Counted from the stretch's first letter, positions 1 through 13,073 are shown. The stretch is 63,500 bases of DNA from Chrysomallon squamiferum (GCA_012295275.1 CM022674.1:14746374-14809873), one strand, 5' to 3'. Numbers and translations: made by a program. Notes: generated from the sequence alone by a model not told the origin.

Positions 1-479
1 AGGCAACACTGAACTGTAATTCACTGATAACAATTATTAAATATTTTTAAATAAAATTTCTCTAAAGTCAACGCCTGGTTCATTCAAACCTAGCAAACTA
101 GCAGAATCTCTCCATGCTGCTATTTTGCAGATAAACTTGACACGTCAGTGGACGCATTCTGTTCTGTAACTTTTAATATCCAGTGTCATTAATGATGAGT
201 AAATTAAATATGTCATACAGTACTGCGATTTAAAATACTGTCATTTTGTTTCAAAGCGTTCGTGAAAACAGTTTGTATTAAATTATTAAAAAATAAATAT
301 TCTCCTTTCCAAAACGAAGTATGTTACTGAAAATAGGCCGTCTGTGGGTGATGTCAATAAAGCAAAACTGAAGTCGAACGAAAAGTGTCCATATAACAAA
401 TATTATTATTTATTTTATTTAAAACAATCGATTTAAGACGATGTAGCACATTATAAACTCAGATCACAGTGAAAAATAA

Positions 480-775
480 TGTTGAATAAACACATATACA
501 AACACAACAAAACACAGACACAACACACAATACGCACATAAACACAGAAACACGCATAACAACCAACATACGCAAGATAACACCGAACAAAATCACATAA
601 TACAAATCATATACCCAGCACACACACAACACACAGAAACATACATAACACACAAAAACACATAATACATCAAACACACAACACACAGAAACATACATAA
701 CACACAAAAACACATAATCCTGAACACACAGAAAAACACATAACACATCACACACACAACACACACACAACACAG
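480..775. repeat. CA-rich degenerate repeat
   Basis: acacacaacacagaaacata-type units. The 108-residue minus-strand frame here is low complexity (V/C-rich) and not a gene. Confidence 0.9.
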
Positions 776-1121
776 AGCAGGCCATCGTTCGGTTGTTCGT
801 TAAATCGCAGATGTTTCAAAACGATACCGTTTTAACAAGTTTCTCATTTATTATAATTTTTGAACTGTGTATTATTTAATGTACTCGATGCATTCTTATA
901 TTATAAGATATTTACACGTACGAGACATAATTAATTTAGGTGAAAGTTTTGGGTAAATTAAATACTAAGTGTTTAATTTTAGACATTTTGAAAAATTAAA
1001 ATATTGTTTAGGTTAGGTATTAAAGATTTTAACTTTTCGAAACTGCATCAAGCATTCTACTATGCATATTTTAAAAGAAAATATTCAAGTCTCTGTAATT
1101 AGCATTATTATTCTTATTGAC

Positions 1122-1490
1122 ACCACACACACACACACACACACACACACATAAGAAAGGATAATCTAACAGAACTAAATTTTATTAATTTCTACTTTTA
1201 ATTTTTAGCGTTAGTCCTATTCCATTAAAGTAGTAAAACATCTTCAGTGTGCTAAACCACACTTTATTTTTATTTTAGAGAGCGCTTAGGAAAAATGAGC
1301 AAACTGTAAATAGGCCGATACTGTTACAAGACGCGTGAAACGTGAATATATCAACACATTCGTCGGCTTTCTCGCCTGATCACTGTGAAAATTAATGTCA
1401 CAAATAAAGTGAAACCAATCAAAACGAAGTGCTTAAAAAACGATGGAAAAAGCACCGAATAACGGTAAACTTACACATGAATATATTTTT

Positions 1491-1545
<55 letters not shown>
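1122..1545. repeat. Microsatellites (CA)n and (AAT)n
   Basis: (CA)n at 1124-1151 and (AAT)n at 1492-1545; further (AAT)n at 2392-2431 and (ATT)/(ATC)n at 4465-4575. Confidence 0.95.
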
Positions 1546-1548
<3 letters not shown>

Positions 1549-2087
1549 CTAAAACATACAAACAAAAACAAAACTTAAAACACATACACACACACACAAA
1601 AACAAACAACAAACAAAAAATCATAAGTAAAACAAATGGGATGCTCAGTGATCTAAGCTGGACTAATTTGATTATCATCGGCAGAGATTATCGAAGGCAG
1701 AATACATTAACAACATCAGATTTGTTTTAGAAAATTTATTTACTTGTAATACCCATAATGTTACGCTTCAAAATAGCGACAATTTCATCCAAAATAATAA
1801 CATAGGTATAAAACGAAAGCAATGAAAACAAATCAAAAATAGTTAAAAACTCTAAAACACTACTTAATAAACTTATACACTGAGTGAATGTTTTATTAAA
1901 CATTTTTACAGTCACATGCAATTATGCATAAAGATTTTGACGTTTTAAACTAACAGCATCAAAATTGCTGGTCAATCTCTTATGTTATCGGAAGGAAAGA
2001 AAGAAAGTTTATTGTCAAATGTAAGAGTTATCTCCCGCATCAAGAGACTGGTATTTTGTTCAACGCTAATGCTTTCATTTCTCTCAG

Positions 2088-2202
2088 AGCAACTCAGTTA
2101 AAAAACCTGTTAAAGGTTATAGTGATAGTTGGGGATTCCCAAACTGCCAAAGAGGCCAATTCACACTTTCAGCTGCCTTCAAAAGCCATAATTAATCGAT
2201 GC
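2088..2202 (+). other. Possible upstream exon of the CXorf38-like gene
   Basis: A pyrimidine-rich acceptor (tttctctcag, ending 2087) and a good donor (gtgagt at 2203) frame 115 bp. Joined to the acceptor at 2793, one frame stays open and runs straight into M-G-Q-T-T-S, so this could be coding (which would bury the myristoylation site) or a 5' untranslated exon. I recognise no domain in it. Family members normally begin close to the MGQ position, so I favour untranslated or chance. Confidence 0.25.
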
Positions 2203-2390
2203 AGTGAGTTTTATTATTATTTAAAACTGAATTGTTTTATATATTTAAAAAAAAAAGAAACTAACTTAAAGATATTTTATCGATTAGATTTAGTCGTTTA
2301 GTCACTAGTATGAAGAAATGAAACGTAGCACTAGCAAGCATTTTTGACTTTCACAAATTTAACTAGAATATGGAATTAACTGGATAAACT

Positions 2391-2433
<43 letters not shown>

Positions 2434-2800
2434 TATATGCTTTTAACAAATGTTTGTAATATTCAGTTATTTGAATTTTTAAAATATATATATTAATTTT
2501 AAAAAACCTGTAATATTTAAGATATATGATGATTTGTAATTGTAAAATTATTAAGAAAAGCAGATATTTCATACTGTAAAATTTATTTCAAAAGAAGGTA
2601 ATATTGATAATGATTGTTTTTAAGTTGTAAAATTATTTAAAAAAAAAAAAAATTATATTGATAATTATTATTTCAGAGTAAAATTATTTTTAATATTGAT
2701 AATAATTATTTAAAAAATTGTGATATTTATAATGATTACTTCTAATTGTAAAATTATTTAAAAAAATGAAATATTGATACTGATTGTTTCAGATTATAGG

Positions 2801-3472
2801 ATGGGACAGACGACATCACGTCAAGAATTTCTAAACGAGGAAATGACAGACCCTCGTACTAGAGACTGGTTTACTCTGAGCATTGCTCTGAGAGAGGCCA
2901 CAGAGGCGCTGGCAGTCTGCATGCACCACAAGATTTCTGTCATGCACAAACGATCACGACGTGCGCAGGGAAATCTGTGTCCGTGTCACAAGAACTGCAG
3001 TCAGGCAAAGGAGTCGCAGTGGTGTGTGACGTGTAACTGGTGGAAAGGTGAGATTTACTCGCTGTGTAAAGATGACTACAAACAACGCATCAACTGGTCT
3101 CGATACCACTCGGGCCTGTGGCCAAACAACCCGTACGAGTTCGCCAGGGTGTTCATTCCCCGAGCGCACAGGTTCTACTACAAGTCCAGTGAGTTCCACG
3201 AGGACATCCGCTTCTCACTCAGTCTGCTGGAAAACTGCGTCGAGTTCGATGTGCCTAAAGAACTGATGCAGAAGGCGTGGATTGTGCGCAGCAGCTTCCG
3301 TCGCAAAGGGAAGATGAAGATAAGGAAGAGTGACTTGAATCAAGCACTGAAAGTTTTGTTGAGTCTGCTGTCCTTGCCCACCATAGAGTCTCATCAAGCA
3401 ATTCCTCCTGCCATCGAAAAACTCAAAAAACTGTCCACAACAATAGAGGAAAATGGCTGCTGTATTCTGTAA
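2801..3472 (+). CDS. CXorf38-like / HEPN-type protein, 223 aa, dually lipidated (predicted)
   Basis: The product resembles the animal CXorf38 family. The match is a Cys cluster (C60, C62, C66, C75, C78) followed by W-K-x-E-I, I-N-W, a G-L-W-P segment and E-F-A-R-V-F-I-P-R, the family's 'WKREI...W...RWP...EVAKAFMPR' signature as I remember it, then a helical region like the family's HEPN-type part. The function of the family is not well defined. A splice acceptor (ttttcag-like, exon from 2793) lies just before ATG 2801. That start gives M-G-Q-T-T-S, an N-myristoylation pattern, and the protein ends C-C-I-L, a CaaX box favouring geranylgeranylation. It is shorter than human CXorf38 (about 319 aa) and lacks its C-terminal extension. 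The HEPN RxxxxH position reads R163-SSFR-R168, so the catalytic His appears lost. The coding part is much more GC-rich than its flanks. Family assignment is fairly sure; lipidation is inference. Confidence 0.75.
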   Translation: MGQTTSRQEFLNEEMTDPRTRDWFTLSIALREATEALAVCMHHKISVMHKRSRRAQGNLCPCHKNCSQAKESQWCVTCNWWKGEIYSLCKDDYKQRINWSRYHSGLWPNNPYEFARVFIPRAHRFYYKSSEFHEDIRFSLSLLENCVEFDVPKELMQKAWIVRSSFRRKGKMKIRKSDLNQALKVLLSLLSLPTIESHQAIPPAIEKLKKLSTTIEENGCCIL

Positions 3473-3769
3473 TCATTTCATCATTTATTTTATTTCCTGT
3501 TGGTTTTTTAATACAAAATAACACTGACATTTAAAATAATTTGTTAAAACTATATATAATTTATAAAGTTTTACCAAAAATTAAATCAGAAAGGATCAAA
3601 CCATAAAGTGATTAAAACGAAATTATCAGAACAACCTAAAACTGAACAAAATATCAGCTTGATTGTATTTTTAAATACAAAAATTGTTTATACAGTTAAA
3701 TAAGAAGTAGATTTTTATATATATATATATATTTTATATGATATGATTTAATTTATAAATCTGGCTGAG

Positions 3770-3976
3770 AATAAATCAACCATATTTAAATATTTATATT
3801 TAATGTTTTAAACAGACATTCCAGTAATATTAATACATTTTGACATAATGGTCCAGTTTTGTGTCAGTGATATAACAACATTGTCTGACAAATAAGAAAC
3901 AGATCAATGTTTGTAAAATTATTTATTGTTTGAACATGGAAAATGTTTTAATATTGCATAGTAATTAAAAAATAAA
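3770..3976 (+). promoter_or_regulatory. Candidate poly(A) signals for the CXorf38-like gene
   Basis: AATAAA hexamers occur at about 3770 and 3971, 300-500 bp after the stop at 3470-3472. The region is very AT-rich, so chance occurrence is likely for either one. Confidence 0.3.
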
Positions 3977-4500
3977 ATCAGTTTTTTATTTGTTTAAAAT
4001 ATTTATTTATTTTAATAAAGAAGTATGCTATTAATTTCCTGAAGTTAATGACAAGGAGAATTCCGTTCTTTATAGACAGAAGATTCACTGTAAAATTAAA
4101 GACATTTTTATCTCCCTTGCATTCATTTTTCTTTTTTAAAATGTTTTGTTTCAAAATTAAACTTTTATCTCTGTTACTTGTGTTAAGATTTTAATTTAAA
4201 TTTTTTATTTTTTTATTTTGACAAATGTTAATAACAGTTGATGGTTATTTTAAAATTTTAACACTTAAATATGTCAGAAGTTTTAAATTAGACCTTGGTT
4301 TTAATTTTAAATATTGTTGAACTCACAGATCAATGTGTTAATGAATGTCTAACATAAAATACATTTTATTACAGCTTCATTATTATCATTATCACTCTTC
4401 TTTCTTACTATTCTTATTATGGTTGTATTGTTTTTATTTTAATATTAGTATCTTTAACATTATCATTATTTTATTAGTATTATTATCATCATCATCATCA

Positions 4501-4561
<61 letters not shown>

Positions 4562-4739
4562 CATCATCATTGTCACTGTCTGACAGGACTGTTGTGGCTG
4601 GTTGTCTTGTGAAGAAATTAAATTTCTTATTATCTACAAAATGACTATGTTTTCAGTAAACTTGATTATGTAGAAACCATGGTAACCAGTGACTGTAATA
4701 AACTGGATTGACATCATCTCTTTGTTATTCCTCATTTAG

Positions 4740-5410
4740 CACTCTCTGTATATGTGTGATATGAGAGTAAGTGTATGTGTGTATGTATGTGTGTTAGTAT
4801 GTGTGTAGTGAGAATGTATGTATGTGTGTATTATAAGTGAGACAAAGTTTGTATGTATGTGTTAGTATGTGTGTGTATGTGTGTGTATAAGAGAGACAAT
4901 GTATGTGAGAAGTATGTGTTAGTATGTGTGTAGTATAAAAGAAAGTTTTTGTATGTGTATGTATGTGTAGTGTGATGTGTATGTATGTTACTATGTGTGT
5001 GTAAAAAGAAAGTTTGTATAATGTGTGTAGTGTATGTGTATGTATGTTATATGTGTGTAGTGTGAGAGAATGTATGTATGTATGTGTTGAGATAATGTGT
5101 GTGTTAGTATGTGTGTAGTGTGAGAGAAAAATTTGTGTGTGTTATGTATGTATTAGTATGTGTAATGTATAAGAGAGTTTGTATGAAAATATGTGGGAAT
5201 ATGTATGTCTTAGTATGTGTGTGAAAGTTTTATATATGTGTAGTATTGTGTGTAAGTGAGAGAAAGTTTGTGTGTATGTATGTGTTTATGGTTGTGTGAG
5301 AGTATGTGTATTATGTGTATGTAAAGGCTGTTAGTATGCATGTGTGAAAGATTCATAAAATTGATTTATGTGTGTGTGTGAATGTGTATGAATGTGTGTG
5401 TTAGTATGTG

Positions 5411-5442
<32 letters not shown>

Positions 5443-5720
5443 AGTATATTTGTGTTTGAAAACATGGGTGCATGCATGTCTATGGTGTGTGTGTGTGAAT
5501 ATATGTGTGTATTGTGTTTGTACATGTGCATGCATGTGCATGTGTGTGTGTGTATGCATGTGTGAAAGATTCATAAAATTTATATATAGTGTGAATGTGT
5601 ATGAACGTGTGTATATATTGTGTGTATATATATATATGGAGAGAATTTAGAAAATGCATGTACATGTATGTGTGTGGGAGAGAATTAGAAAATGTGTATG
5701 TATGTGTGTGTGTGTGTATT
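4740..5720. repeat. ~1 kb degenerate (TG)(TATG)n region
   Basis: TGTATGTGTG-type repeats with interspersed GAGA. A ~30 bp piece (tgtgtgaaagattcataaaa) recurs at 5340 and 5560. Confidence 0.93.
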
Positions 5721-6113
5721 TGTACAATTTTAGAATTAAAATTACAATAGTCTAATCAAATTATCCAGCCCACACAATGTCTTATTTGCTTGTGATCAGC
5801 TTCATTATAGTTTATTATTTAACTAAAAACTTCTGCATTTCCGTCATTAATCACCTTGTTACCATTTCCACAAGGAGTTTTAAATCAACAAATATTCTTG
5901 ACTGTGTTTTCGCTGATATTTACTGTAATTACTCTGCTATTAGAACTGTGCAGTGAAATCTTTCAGGATTCCTGACATGTTTTGAGGATGGTTTGTTAGA
6001 GAAGACATGCTGATTACTTTTACTTAATGCTATGCAACACTTTCACAGTTAATAAAAATCTAACAGCAATTCTTTGCTTTGTAACAGTATGTCATTTTCA
6101 GCAGAATTTTATA

Positions 6114-6319
6114 AATCTTAAGTATTCAAATATTTTAGAATTCCTACAGATTATAAATAAAGAATTTTAGTCTGAATCCCACAGAATCCCAATCTTTTAG
6201 TATCACCACCCTCTTTGTAGAGAGAAAAAATCTTGGAAAACTGCTGTTCATAAATTTTTTACCATTTTGTTTTTCATCTTTTAAGTGAAAACAGATTTGT
6301 AATCAGTGCATAACAGTGT
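6114..6319 (+). repeat. Inverted dispersed repeat, left copy (~206 bp)
   Basis: Nearly identical to the reverse complement of 9195-9401; I see one substitution and one 1-base indel. The ends show no clear terminal inverted repeat. Probably a young non-autonomous element or an inverted segmental copy. Confidence 0.85.
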
Positions 6320-6502
6320 CAGTGGCTAGAAAAAAGTTACAATTTTTATATAACAAAATGTATGTAGAATACTGAATATACAGTATTGTTTAGATCACTG
6401 ATTAGGCCAGTTAGGCTAGATTAAAGAAAGAGGTTTCATACTGGGCAGGGGTGATGCTTGGGTGCAGCTTACTGATTTTGATAGATTTAAACTAACTACT
6501 GT

Positions 6503-6856
6503 AAACTATTTATAAAATGTCCCAGGTTAAAATGTGTTTCACTACATATTCTAGAGCTTGGTCTAGTATCAGAAAACTATTTATAAAATGTCCCAGGTTA
6601 AAATGTGTTTCACTACATATTCTAGAGCTTGGTCTAGTATCAGAAAACTATTTATAAAATGTCCCAGGTTAAAATGTGTTTCACTACATATTCTAGAGCT
6701 TGGTCTAGTATCAGAAAACTATTTATAAAATGTCCCAGGTTAAAATATGTTTCACTACATATTCTAGAGCTTGGTCTAGTATCAGAAAACTATTTATAAA
6801 ATGTCCCAGGTTAAAATGTGTTTCACTACATATTCTAGAGCTTGGTCTAGTATCAG
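6503..6856. repeat. 71 bp tandem repeat x5
   Basis: Five almost identical copies of aaaactatttataaaatgtc ... gagcttggtctagtatcag. Confidence 0.95.
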
Positions 6857-7682
6857 AAGTATGTTTAGTTTGAATATTATTCATAGCAATAAGGGTGGTA
6901 ACAAAATCTATTGTGTATACCAAACATGCAACTCGCAAAACAAAGTTGTGATGGAAATGCATCAGAATGTCTTCGTGGTATTGGGTGGGACATCTGCCTA
7001 ATCACCAACATTAAAATCAAATAACATCAACAAAAATTTGTGTTTACTGTGTCTTTCATTGCTAAGTCATTTCTTAATTAATTGTGACTTTTTTCTCTGT
7101 GACCTTTTTCCCTAGATTCACAGAGTCATCTAATTCTGTAATTATGTAAATATAAACCATTTCAAACAAATTCTAAGACAAATGGAAATCAAATGCAACT
7201 AATGGTTGTGTACAAATATATGAAGAACATGTACTATGCTTTGAGGCCTACATTTTTGCTTACAGTTTACTGTTTAACTTTAAACTTTATCTTGATGTAG
7301 ATTAGCTGATCTCTTCTTCTTTAAAATGTATTTACAAATGAAGGAATGATATTCCACAGGCAGCAAAACTTCAGATATGTGTTTATCCTTTCTGGTCAGT
7401 AAATATATTATGTTGCAGTCATTTTGAATTTTCTCGTAATTGTCATGTCTATACAACAAATTGACAATAAAAGTTACAGATAATGATTTCTGGTGAAAAA
7501 AGTTTTCCCAGTAAAATTTACTAATCGTTTTAATGCAGTAGTAAGATGTATTAATATTTAATCTGATATTTAGTAGTTCAAGAAGTACAATTTAATATGG
7601 TATATCTATCTATCTATCGATCTATATATCTATCTATCTTTTCATTACCATCATTCTTAAAACAAAACACTTTAACATGAAA

Positions 7683-7691
7683 TATTATTAC

Positions 7692-7745
<54 letters not shown>

Positions 7746-8044
7746 ATATTTACTTTGGTGTTTTGTTTCATCCTTTTTTCTTTTAAGCTTCTTTTCTTTA
7801 TTTCATTTCTTTTTTGTTTTTAGTTTTTTTATGGGGGCAAGGTTTGTCCACGGAGATCTAATAGTTTTCATGAGCTAAGAATAATTTACAGATATAAATA
7901 AAAAGAAGAAAACAACAAAAAAAGACAATCTCTAAAATAAAAAAACTGCCCATGCTGGAATACTGTGCAATTGTTAATATAGATTACACAAGATAATAAA
8001 ACTCAGTCACATGTTTATGCATGTGAAATTTCCATTATTCAAAA

Positions 8045-8121
<77 letters not shown>

Positions 8122-8270
8122 CTATATCTAACTTTTTCTCTTCCTCAGTCTAAAATTGTTCACAAAGAACTGATTTCATTGCTTCTGTTACTGTTACCAT
8201 TAGTACTGCTGCTGCTATTATAACTAAAATAATAGTAATAATAATAATAATAATAATAATAGTAACAGTA

Positions 8271-8311
<41 letters not shown>
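7683..8311. repeat. Microsatellites: (ATT)n, (TC)n, (AAT)n
   Basis: (ATT)n 7683-7743, (TC)36 8046-8117 and (AAT)n 8228-8311. A (TCTA) run is at 7600-7640 and a (CAGA)n run at 8577-8621. Confidence 0.95.
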
Positions 8312-8313
<2 letters not shown>

Positions 8314-9194
8314 CGATAATCATTAACATTCAGTTTATAATTATCCCAAAGTTAAACTTCTTTGTGCTCGCGATGCTAGTGAGTATATCTTTGAATTTTT
8401 CTTTAAAATAAATTTCATAATTTAATCATGTTCCATCTTATCTTTGATTGCATTTACCACTGTCAGTGAGTGATGAATCTTTCATTTCAGGCAATCTGTT
8501 GAGAAGTTATACTGAAAAGTCACTGTGTATAGACTTCCTGAATTATTCAAACATGCTACAGATTGCCTGTAACATACAGACAGACAGACAGACAGATAGA
8601 CAGACAGACGGACAGACAGACAGGGTAGCTGGTTAGTTTTTTAAACATTTGGTTATCACTGTTTTCCTATCAGCTTTTGGAAGCTGAATGTCTGAGGTTC
8701 TGTCTAGTATTTTGATAGAAAAAAATAAAAAAAATCTGGTCAATTTTTGAATATTTTTGTCTTCATGAAAAAGATAAACTAGTGTAGATTGATTTGGGGT
8801 TTTGAGTAAAACATAAACAGCTAGAGGGGGAGGTTTTGAAAAATTAAAATTAAAAATTATGTTAGTTTTATTTTCACATAAGACAAATTTTATTTTTAAA
8901 AATTAAATACAAAATCAGCTGCTAAATCTAGTGTGGATTTTAAATAAAGTTGTGTTGAAATGGATTTAAATGATATTTAGATTTAACAAATGTTTTCACC
9001 AGAAAATACAAAAGAAATTTTGTTTTACTTAGCTCGATCTAGATAAATTTTAAGCAGTTCTTAACAGACAACACAAAGTAAAATGTCTCAAAGTGTTCTT
9101 CTTACATTTGTACAGGACCTTTATTTTTGTTTAATTTTCATTTCTTAGAATTTACTTGAAATGGTTTATATTTATAGGATTTGAGAAACAGATC

Positions 9195-9401
9195 ACACTG
9201 TTATGCACTGATTACAAATCTGTTTTCACTTAAAAGATGAAAAACAAAATGGTAAAAAATTTATGAACAGCAGTTTTCCAAGATTTTTTCTCTCTACAAA
9301 GAGTGTGGTGATACTAAAAGATTGGGATTCTGTGGGATTCAGACTAAAATTCTTTGATTTATAATCTGTAGGAATTCTAAAATATTTGAATACTTAAGAT
9401 T
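9195..9401 (-). repeat. Inverted dispersed repeat, right copy (~207 bp)
   Basis: Reverse-complement partner of 6114-6319, with about 2.9 kb between the two arms. Confidence 0.85.
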
Positions 9402-9859
9402 GGATGTGAAATATAACATAATTATGGCATTGGTTAAGATAATTTAGATTTTTTTTTGTTTTGTGTTTTTTGAACTTTATCTTTAGATGGACTGGAAAGA
9501 ACAAACAAATTCATGTATTTCGTAATCTTCATTAAGAGAACCAAACTTTTTATTTTGACACAGATATTTATTTCGTTAATTAAATTACAGGCTATGTCAG
9601 AGTTTTGGTGTTTATTCATTACTGGTTGTAGCTTTGTCACTTATTTCACTGATTTGTTCTGCGTGTTAAAGTTTGACAATTCAGACTTTGACACCACCAC
9701 GTACACACCTGTTTTTGTCAATTTACCTGTAATTATGTGTTAAAGAACAAAAACTACATGGTAGTCTAAGAGTCTAACAAATTGTCTCTTTGAAAATAAT
9801 TATCAAAAACATTAAACGAAAATATTGTACAATACTGAAATTATTGATAAAACTGAAGT

Positions 9860-10490
9860 TATTTTATAATCCTGGAACTATGGCAATACTGAAATTATTG
9901 TTTAATATTAACACTGTTGTATAATCCTGGAACTATTGTAATATACTGAAATTATTGTTTAATATTAAAACTACTGTATAATCCTGGAACTATTGTAATA
10001 TACTGAAATTATTGTTTAATATTAACACTGTTGTATAATCCTGGAACTATTGTAATATACTGAAATTATTGTTTAATATTAACACTGTTGTATAATCCTG
10101 GAACTATTGTAATATACTGAAATTATTGTTTAATATTAAAACTACTGTATAATCCTGGAACTATTGTAATATACTGAAATTATTGTTTAATATTAAAACT
10201 ATTGTATAATCCTGGAACTATTGTAATATACTGAAATTATTGTTTAATATTAACACTGTTGTATAATCCTGGAACTATTGTAATATACTGAAATTATTGT
10301 TTAATATTAAAACTACTGTATAATCCTGGAACTATTGTAATATACTGAAATTATTGTTTAATATTAAAACTATTGTATAATCCTGGAACTATTGTAATAT
10401 ACTGAAATTATTGTTTAATATTAACACTGTTGTATAATCCTGGAACTATTGTAATATACTGAAATTATTGTTTAATATTAAAACTATTGT
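9860..10490. repeat. 57 bp minisatellite x11
   Basis: Unit contains tataatcctggaactattgt and actgaaattattgtttaata. The copies fall into two variant types (aacactgttg / aaaactactg) in an alternating higher-order order. Confidence 0.95.
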
Positions 10491-10937
10491 ATAATATTAA
10501 ACTACAGTAGAAAAGTGAATTGACAGTTTCTCTGGAACTAGTGCATAATCTTAGAACACACACACACACACACACACACACTTCACACAAACATGCACAC
10601 ATACACACTTCATACAAACATGCACACATGTACTCACAGACACACGCTAGATGAAACATGCTGCATTAAAAATTATTATGACAATCTAGGAGAAAACAAA
10701 ATAAAGTAGATTTTTTTCAGATTTATTTTTTACACACATCTAACAACACAAAGTATACAGATAATGTCCTTTCCAGATTAAATAGAAAAATATTTCATAC
10801 TTTACAACTATTCTTACATTCTTAATCAAAAAGCCAAAAGCAAGGTTCTTCAATAATATGTAGATACAGGCTTCTTAATAAAACAGATTAATATAGCTGA
10901 TGTAGAAGAAGCGAAAATATAAGCCAAAACTGAAATC

Positions 10938-10991
<54 letters not shown>

Positions 10992-11023
10992 TGATGATGA
11001 TGATAGATATAATAATAATAATA

Positions 11024-11076
<53 letters not shown>
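10938..11076. repeat. (AAT)n microsatellite
   Basis: Interrupted by a GAT run at 10988-11003. Ends about 115 bp before the Tigger-like element. Confidence 0.97.
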
Positions 11077-11077
<1 letters not shown>

Positions 11078-11191
11078 TAAATAAATAATAAAATTAAATA
11101 GTAAGAAGAAACAAAAACTCAGGTACAAAATGTCCTAAGAAAAAAAATAAGTAAAACGAAGTAAGAAATAATAGGATTTGAAAATAAAATA

Positions 11192-11676
11192 CAGTGGGAC
11201 CTCGGATTAGGAACCGTGATCTGGGGCAAGTTTGGTCTCGGTTTACGAATCCGAGTTACGAACTTCAGCGACGCGCCACGACAAGCTTTCTTTTGACGTC
11301 GGTTTTGACGTCATCATGTAGTAAAGATAAGAATAGATGCTTACATCAAACCGAGATCAAAGTCAGGATTATATGCATGGCCTAGAGCAAATATATATCA
11401 TGAATTAGGACCCTTTGTCTTCGATATACAGTTGCAGCTCAATAGCTTTTGCACTGAGACTGTGCGTTCGCATTTTTAAAAGTGTTGCTACTTTTATGGC
11501 GCCCAAGAAAACAAAAAGTGAAAGTGAGAATGCTGGCGGAAAGTATAAACGTATCACAGAGAGGTAAAGAAATAAATAATTGCAAAACATGAGAATGGCG
11601 ACATTGTGTCTGACATCACTTCGGTTTACAAACCGAGTTCTGGAACGAATTAACTTCATAACCCGAGGTTCCACTG
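11192..11676 (+). mobile_element. Pogo/Tigger-like deletion derivative (MITE), 485 bp, with TA target duplication
   Basis: The left end CAGTGGGACCTCGG and the right end CCGAGGTTCCACTG are inverted copies, flanked by TA on both sides, as in Tc1/mariner-pogo elements. The inverted similarity reaches further inward (cggtttacgaa / ttacaaaccg). Inside, from 11496, there is M-A-P-K-K-T-K-S-E-S-E-N-A-G-G-K, like the start of a Tigger/CENP-B-type transposase, soon broken by a stop. No catalytic region remains, so it depends on a transposase elsewhere. Confidence 0.8.
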
Positions 11677-11679
11677 TAA

Positions 11680-13035
11680 TAGATTTTAATATTTATATTT
11701 TTAATCTGGAAAGTACAGATTAAATAAGTTTTATCTATATATGAAACAAAAATGTCTACACAAACTACGAAACAGTGAATTAAAACATTTCTTAAAAAAC
11801 AACAACAATCTAAACTACATTTTCTTAATCATTTCTCAAAGGATCACAGTCTGCCATGTATTTCATCTCAAGGTGAATTAATACAATCTAATAAATTTAA
11901 GAATTACTTTGATGATAGTCTAAAATAGGATTAAATATTTCTATAATAAGTTATTAATTTCTCAAGAATAATATTTTTTTCCGTTATTTTAAAAAGTTTT
12001 AGTCGTTTGGAACCAAATACTCTAGAATTAATTTTAAAAAAAATAAACTTTACAGTGTGTTTTTTAAACAGAGAAACAACTGATGTCAAATATTGACATA
12101 TATTGCTAAATTATAATTTCGAAAACAAACAAAACCTGAGCAAGAATAGAATAAAGGAAAAAAAGAAATAAAATAAAAAAAAGCAAAACAAACGATAACA
12201 ATATTAACACGCACTACTGTGTATTATATCAAAAATTATTTAAACATTTCTACATATTTATCTCTGCGTATGTTATTCCTTCTAAACATATTTATTTATT
12301 TATTTATTTGCTTATGGAACATTGTTTGATATATGAAAAATATTTTGCAAAGACATGTCTTCAGAAATAACTGAAATCAATCAAGGATCCTTTAACGGAA
12401 ATCCTTGGGACTGGACATGTTACGTATTTCGGATTATTTTCGGATTTTTGAGTACAAGAAATTCCTTATGTAGTTTGTAGAACAGTCTATCTTATACTGT
12501 TTTTAAGATATCATAAAATAAGGTATGCGAACGTTAACTGTATCGGAAAACAGTAATATATTACAATCTCGGCCGCTCGGATTTCCAATTTCGAATAAAT
12601 TTACGATTTTATTTATTCAATGTTCATTTTTAACAAAATTATGAAAGAGTTTACATGCATATATACGTATGACATTTATAAAGTAAAAACAACAACAAAA
12701 ACAACAAAGAAAAAAGAGAATAAAATAAAAAATTCAGTAAACACACACAAATAGCAAACACAACAAAACGGTAACAATAAATAAATAAATATTAAAAAAA
12801 ATAAAAAATAAAAAAAATAAATTTAATGTTACTTTTGATGGAAACTGAAAACTGTTTCAAGCAAGGCGTCATTCCGAACAGTATAGTGACGTCATCGAGT
12901 AGAAACATCATAGCAAGTGAGCGTAGTCTTTCAAAATGAGATAAAAAACCAAAACAAAAAAAACAAACAAAAAGCATTAAAAAGAAAATTAAAACAATTA
13001 AAAATTAAAAAATAAAATCTATAAAAAAGGATAAA
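11680..13035. other. No gene recognised (AT-rich unique DNA)
   Basis: Apart from short A-rich runs and (AAT)n at 13038-13073, I see no exon-like sequence. The same applies to 1-479, 786-1120, 1546-2087, 3473-4464, 5721-6113, 6857-7596 and 8640-9194. Confidence 0.6.
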
Positions 13036-13037
13036 AA

Positions 13038-13073
<36 letters not shown>

